DNA from: Planctomycetales bacterium 4484_123
GTDB lineage: Bacteria > Planctomycetota > Phycisphaerae > SM23-33
Assembly: GCA_002049885.1 (NCBI GenBank)
Contig: MVCS01000169.1
Location: 1 to 5,400 of the forward strand
DNA: 5,400 bases
Direction: 5' to 3'
Part shown: positions 4,861 through 5,400 of the stretch, piece after piece
Position numbering within the stretch: position 1 is the stretch's first letter
Layout of the letters: each line of letters begins with the position of its first letter
Position numbers and translations under genes: made by a program
Notes under the pieces: generated by a model
Databases searched by the model: none
What the model was told of the DNA's origin: nothing
What the model saw: only the letters and a program-made list of their open reading frames with translations

Positions 4861-5400
4861 ATGGGGTTCAGGAAGGCTGGCTTGCTGTTGCTGTTGATAC
4901 TGACCGCCGCTGCCGCCGCCGCGCCGGGGGAAGCGAAAAAGGAGAGGTTCAACATCGACATCTACGTGGGCTGGGGTGGCTGCTACAGGCCCATGCGGTG
5001 GACCCCCATCGACGTCACCATCGTCAGCGGGTTGAAGAAGCACCTCGGCGGGACCGTGGAGTTGAGCCTCAAGCAGGACGAGCTGACCCGGATGCGCATC
5101 GTGCAGGAAGTCGTCCTGGCCCCGAACGTGGCGCTGCGCATACCGCTCGTTGCCAAGGCGGCCTTCGGCGCCTCCGGCTGCCGGTTGGAGATCTTCGACG
5201 CCAGGGGTCGCCTGCAAGTCCGGCGGGAGCATGCTTTCGGGGTGGGCATCGGCCCAGGCGCGGCGGTGAGGTCTGTCGGCGAGGACGACATGCTCATCGG
5301 AGTGGCCGGGCCGGCCGCCTTCGGCCTGATGGACCTGCCGGGCCGCAGCCTCTGCCGCTCGGAGCGGGGCAGGGGCAAGGTGTACGTCGCCCACCGGCCC
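4861..5400 (+). CDS. Exported protein of unknown function, operon partner (partial, 3' end outside window)
   Basis: An open frame running off the window end, at least 180 residues from ATG 4861. It starts with a signal peptide: basic n-region (MGFRKAG), hydrophobic core (LLLLLIL), then an Ala run and a plausible cleavage site near AAAAAAPGEA. The mature part begins FNIDIYVGWGGCYRPMRWTPIDVTI, interrupted here only by description: an aromatic, Gly-rich start followed by beta-strand-like sequence to the window edge. A similar G-x-Y-x-P-x-x-W-x-P pattern occurs, as I recall, in exported proteins next to MoxR/DUF58 genes in other phyla; function is unknown. No lipobox is seen. An in-frame ATG at 4771, overlapping the VWA stop as ATGA, would add 30 residues rich in Arg and Ala before the signal peptide; I prefer 4861 because the signal peptide then starts normally. 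It is probably co-transcribed with the operon and acts outside the cytoplasm, where the VWA domain is predicted to be. Confidence 0.82.
   Translation, partial: MGFRKAGLLLLLILTAAAAAAPGEAKKERFNIDIYVGWGGCYRPMRWTPIDVTIVSGLKKHLGGTVELSLKQDELTRMRIVQEVVLAPNVALRIPLVAKAAFGASGCRLEIFDARGRLQVRREHAFGVGIGPGAAVRSVGEDDMLIGVAGPAAFGLMDLPGRSLCRSERGRGKVYVAHRP

Noticed and set aside
4408..5394. Minus-strand ORF (328 codons) over the VWA end and the exported protein
   Set aside because: It spans two + strand genes and their junction, and shows no motif or plausible start context. The + strand reading gives a signal peptide and a C-terminal helix.

Overview
The window is GC-rich, protein-dense DNA from a bacterium, with all supported genes on the + strand. 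Four genes in a row (MoxR-type AAA+ ATPase, DUF58 protein, BatA/VWA membrane protein, exported protein of unknown function), plus a GxxExxY gene and short tandem repeats between genes, are most reminiscent of Planctomycetota or a relative in the PVC group. That assignment rests on gene content and style, not on a marker gene.

Layout. Bases 1-208 are the 3' end of an unrecognised gene with a Pro/Glu-rich tail and a basic C-terminus. Bases 209-874 hold a lower-GC island: a small GxxExxY gene (PD-(D/E)xK nuclease-like fold, 288-689) between arrays of a 9-base unit. The unit reads CACGAATTR on the left (242-278) and AATTCGTGR, the opposite orientation, on the right (709-745 and 765-802). The outer arrays form an imperfect inverted repeat (24 of 27 bases) around the gene, so 242-802 looks like a self-contained cassette placed just before the operon. 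From 875 to the window end runs the operon: MoxR ATPase (875-1900), DUF58 protein (1897-2808), VWA membrane protein (2873-4774) and the start of a secreted protein (4861 to beyond 5400). Three gene ends carry an ATGA stop/start overlap (1897, 2805, 4771), but only the first is clearly used as a start.

How the genes work together. MoxR ATPases are encoded with VWA-domain proteins and are thought to act as chaperone-like remodelling factors for them. Here the ATPase would act on the DUF58 protein (intact DxSxS metal site) and/or the membrane-anchored VWA protein; the last gene would supply an exported partner. The substrate is not revealed by the sequence.

The two oddities worth most attention are the inverted-repeat-bounded GxxExxY cassette, and the DUF58/VWA junction. 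At that junction the usual first transmembrane helix of the BatA domain is missing, the ATGA start at 2805 is out of frame, and a 7-base tandem repeat occupies the gap.
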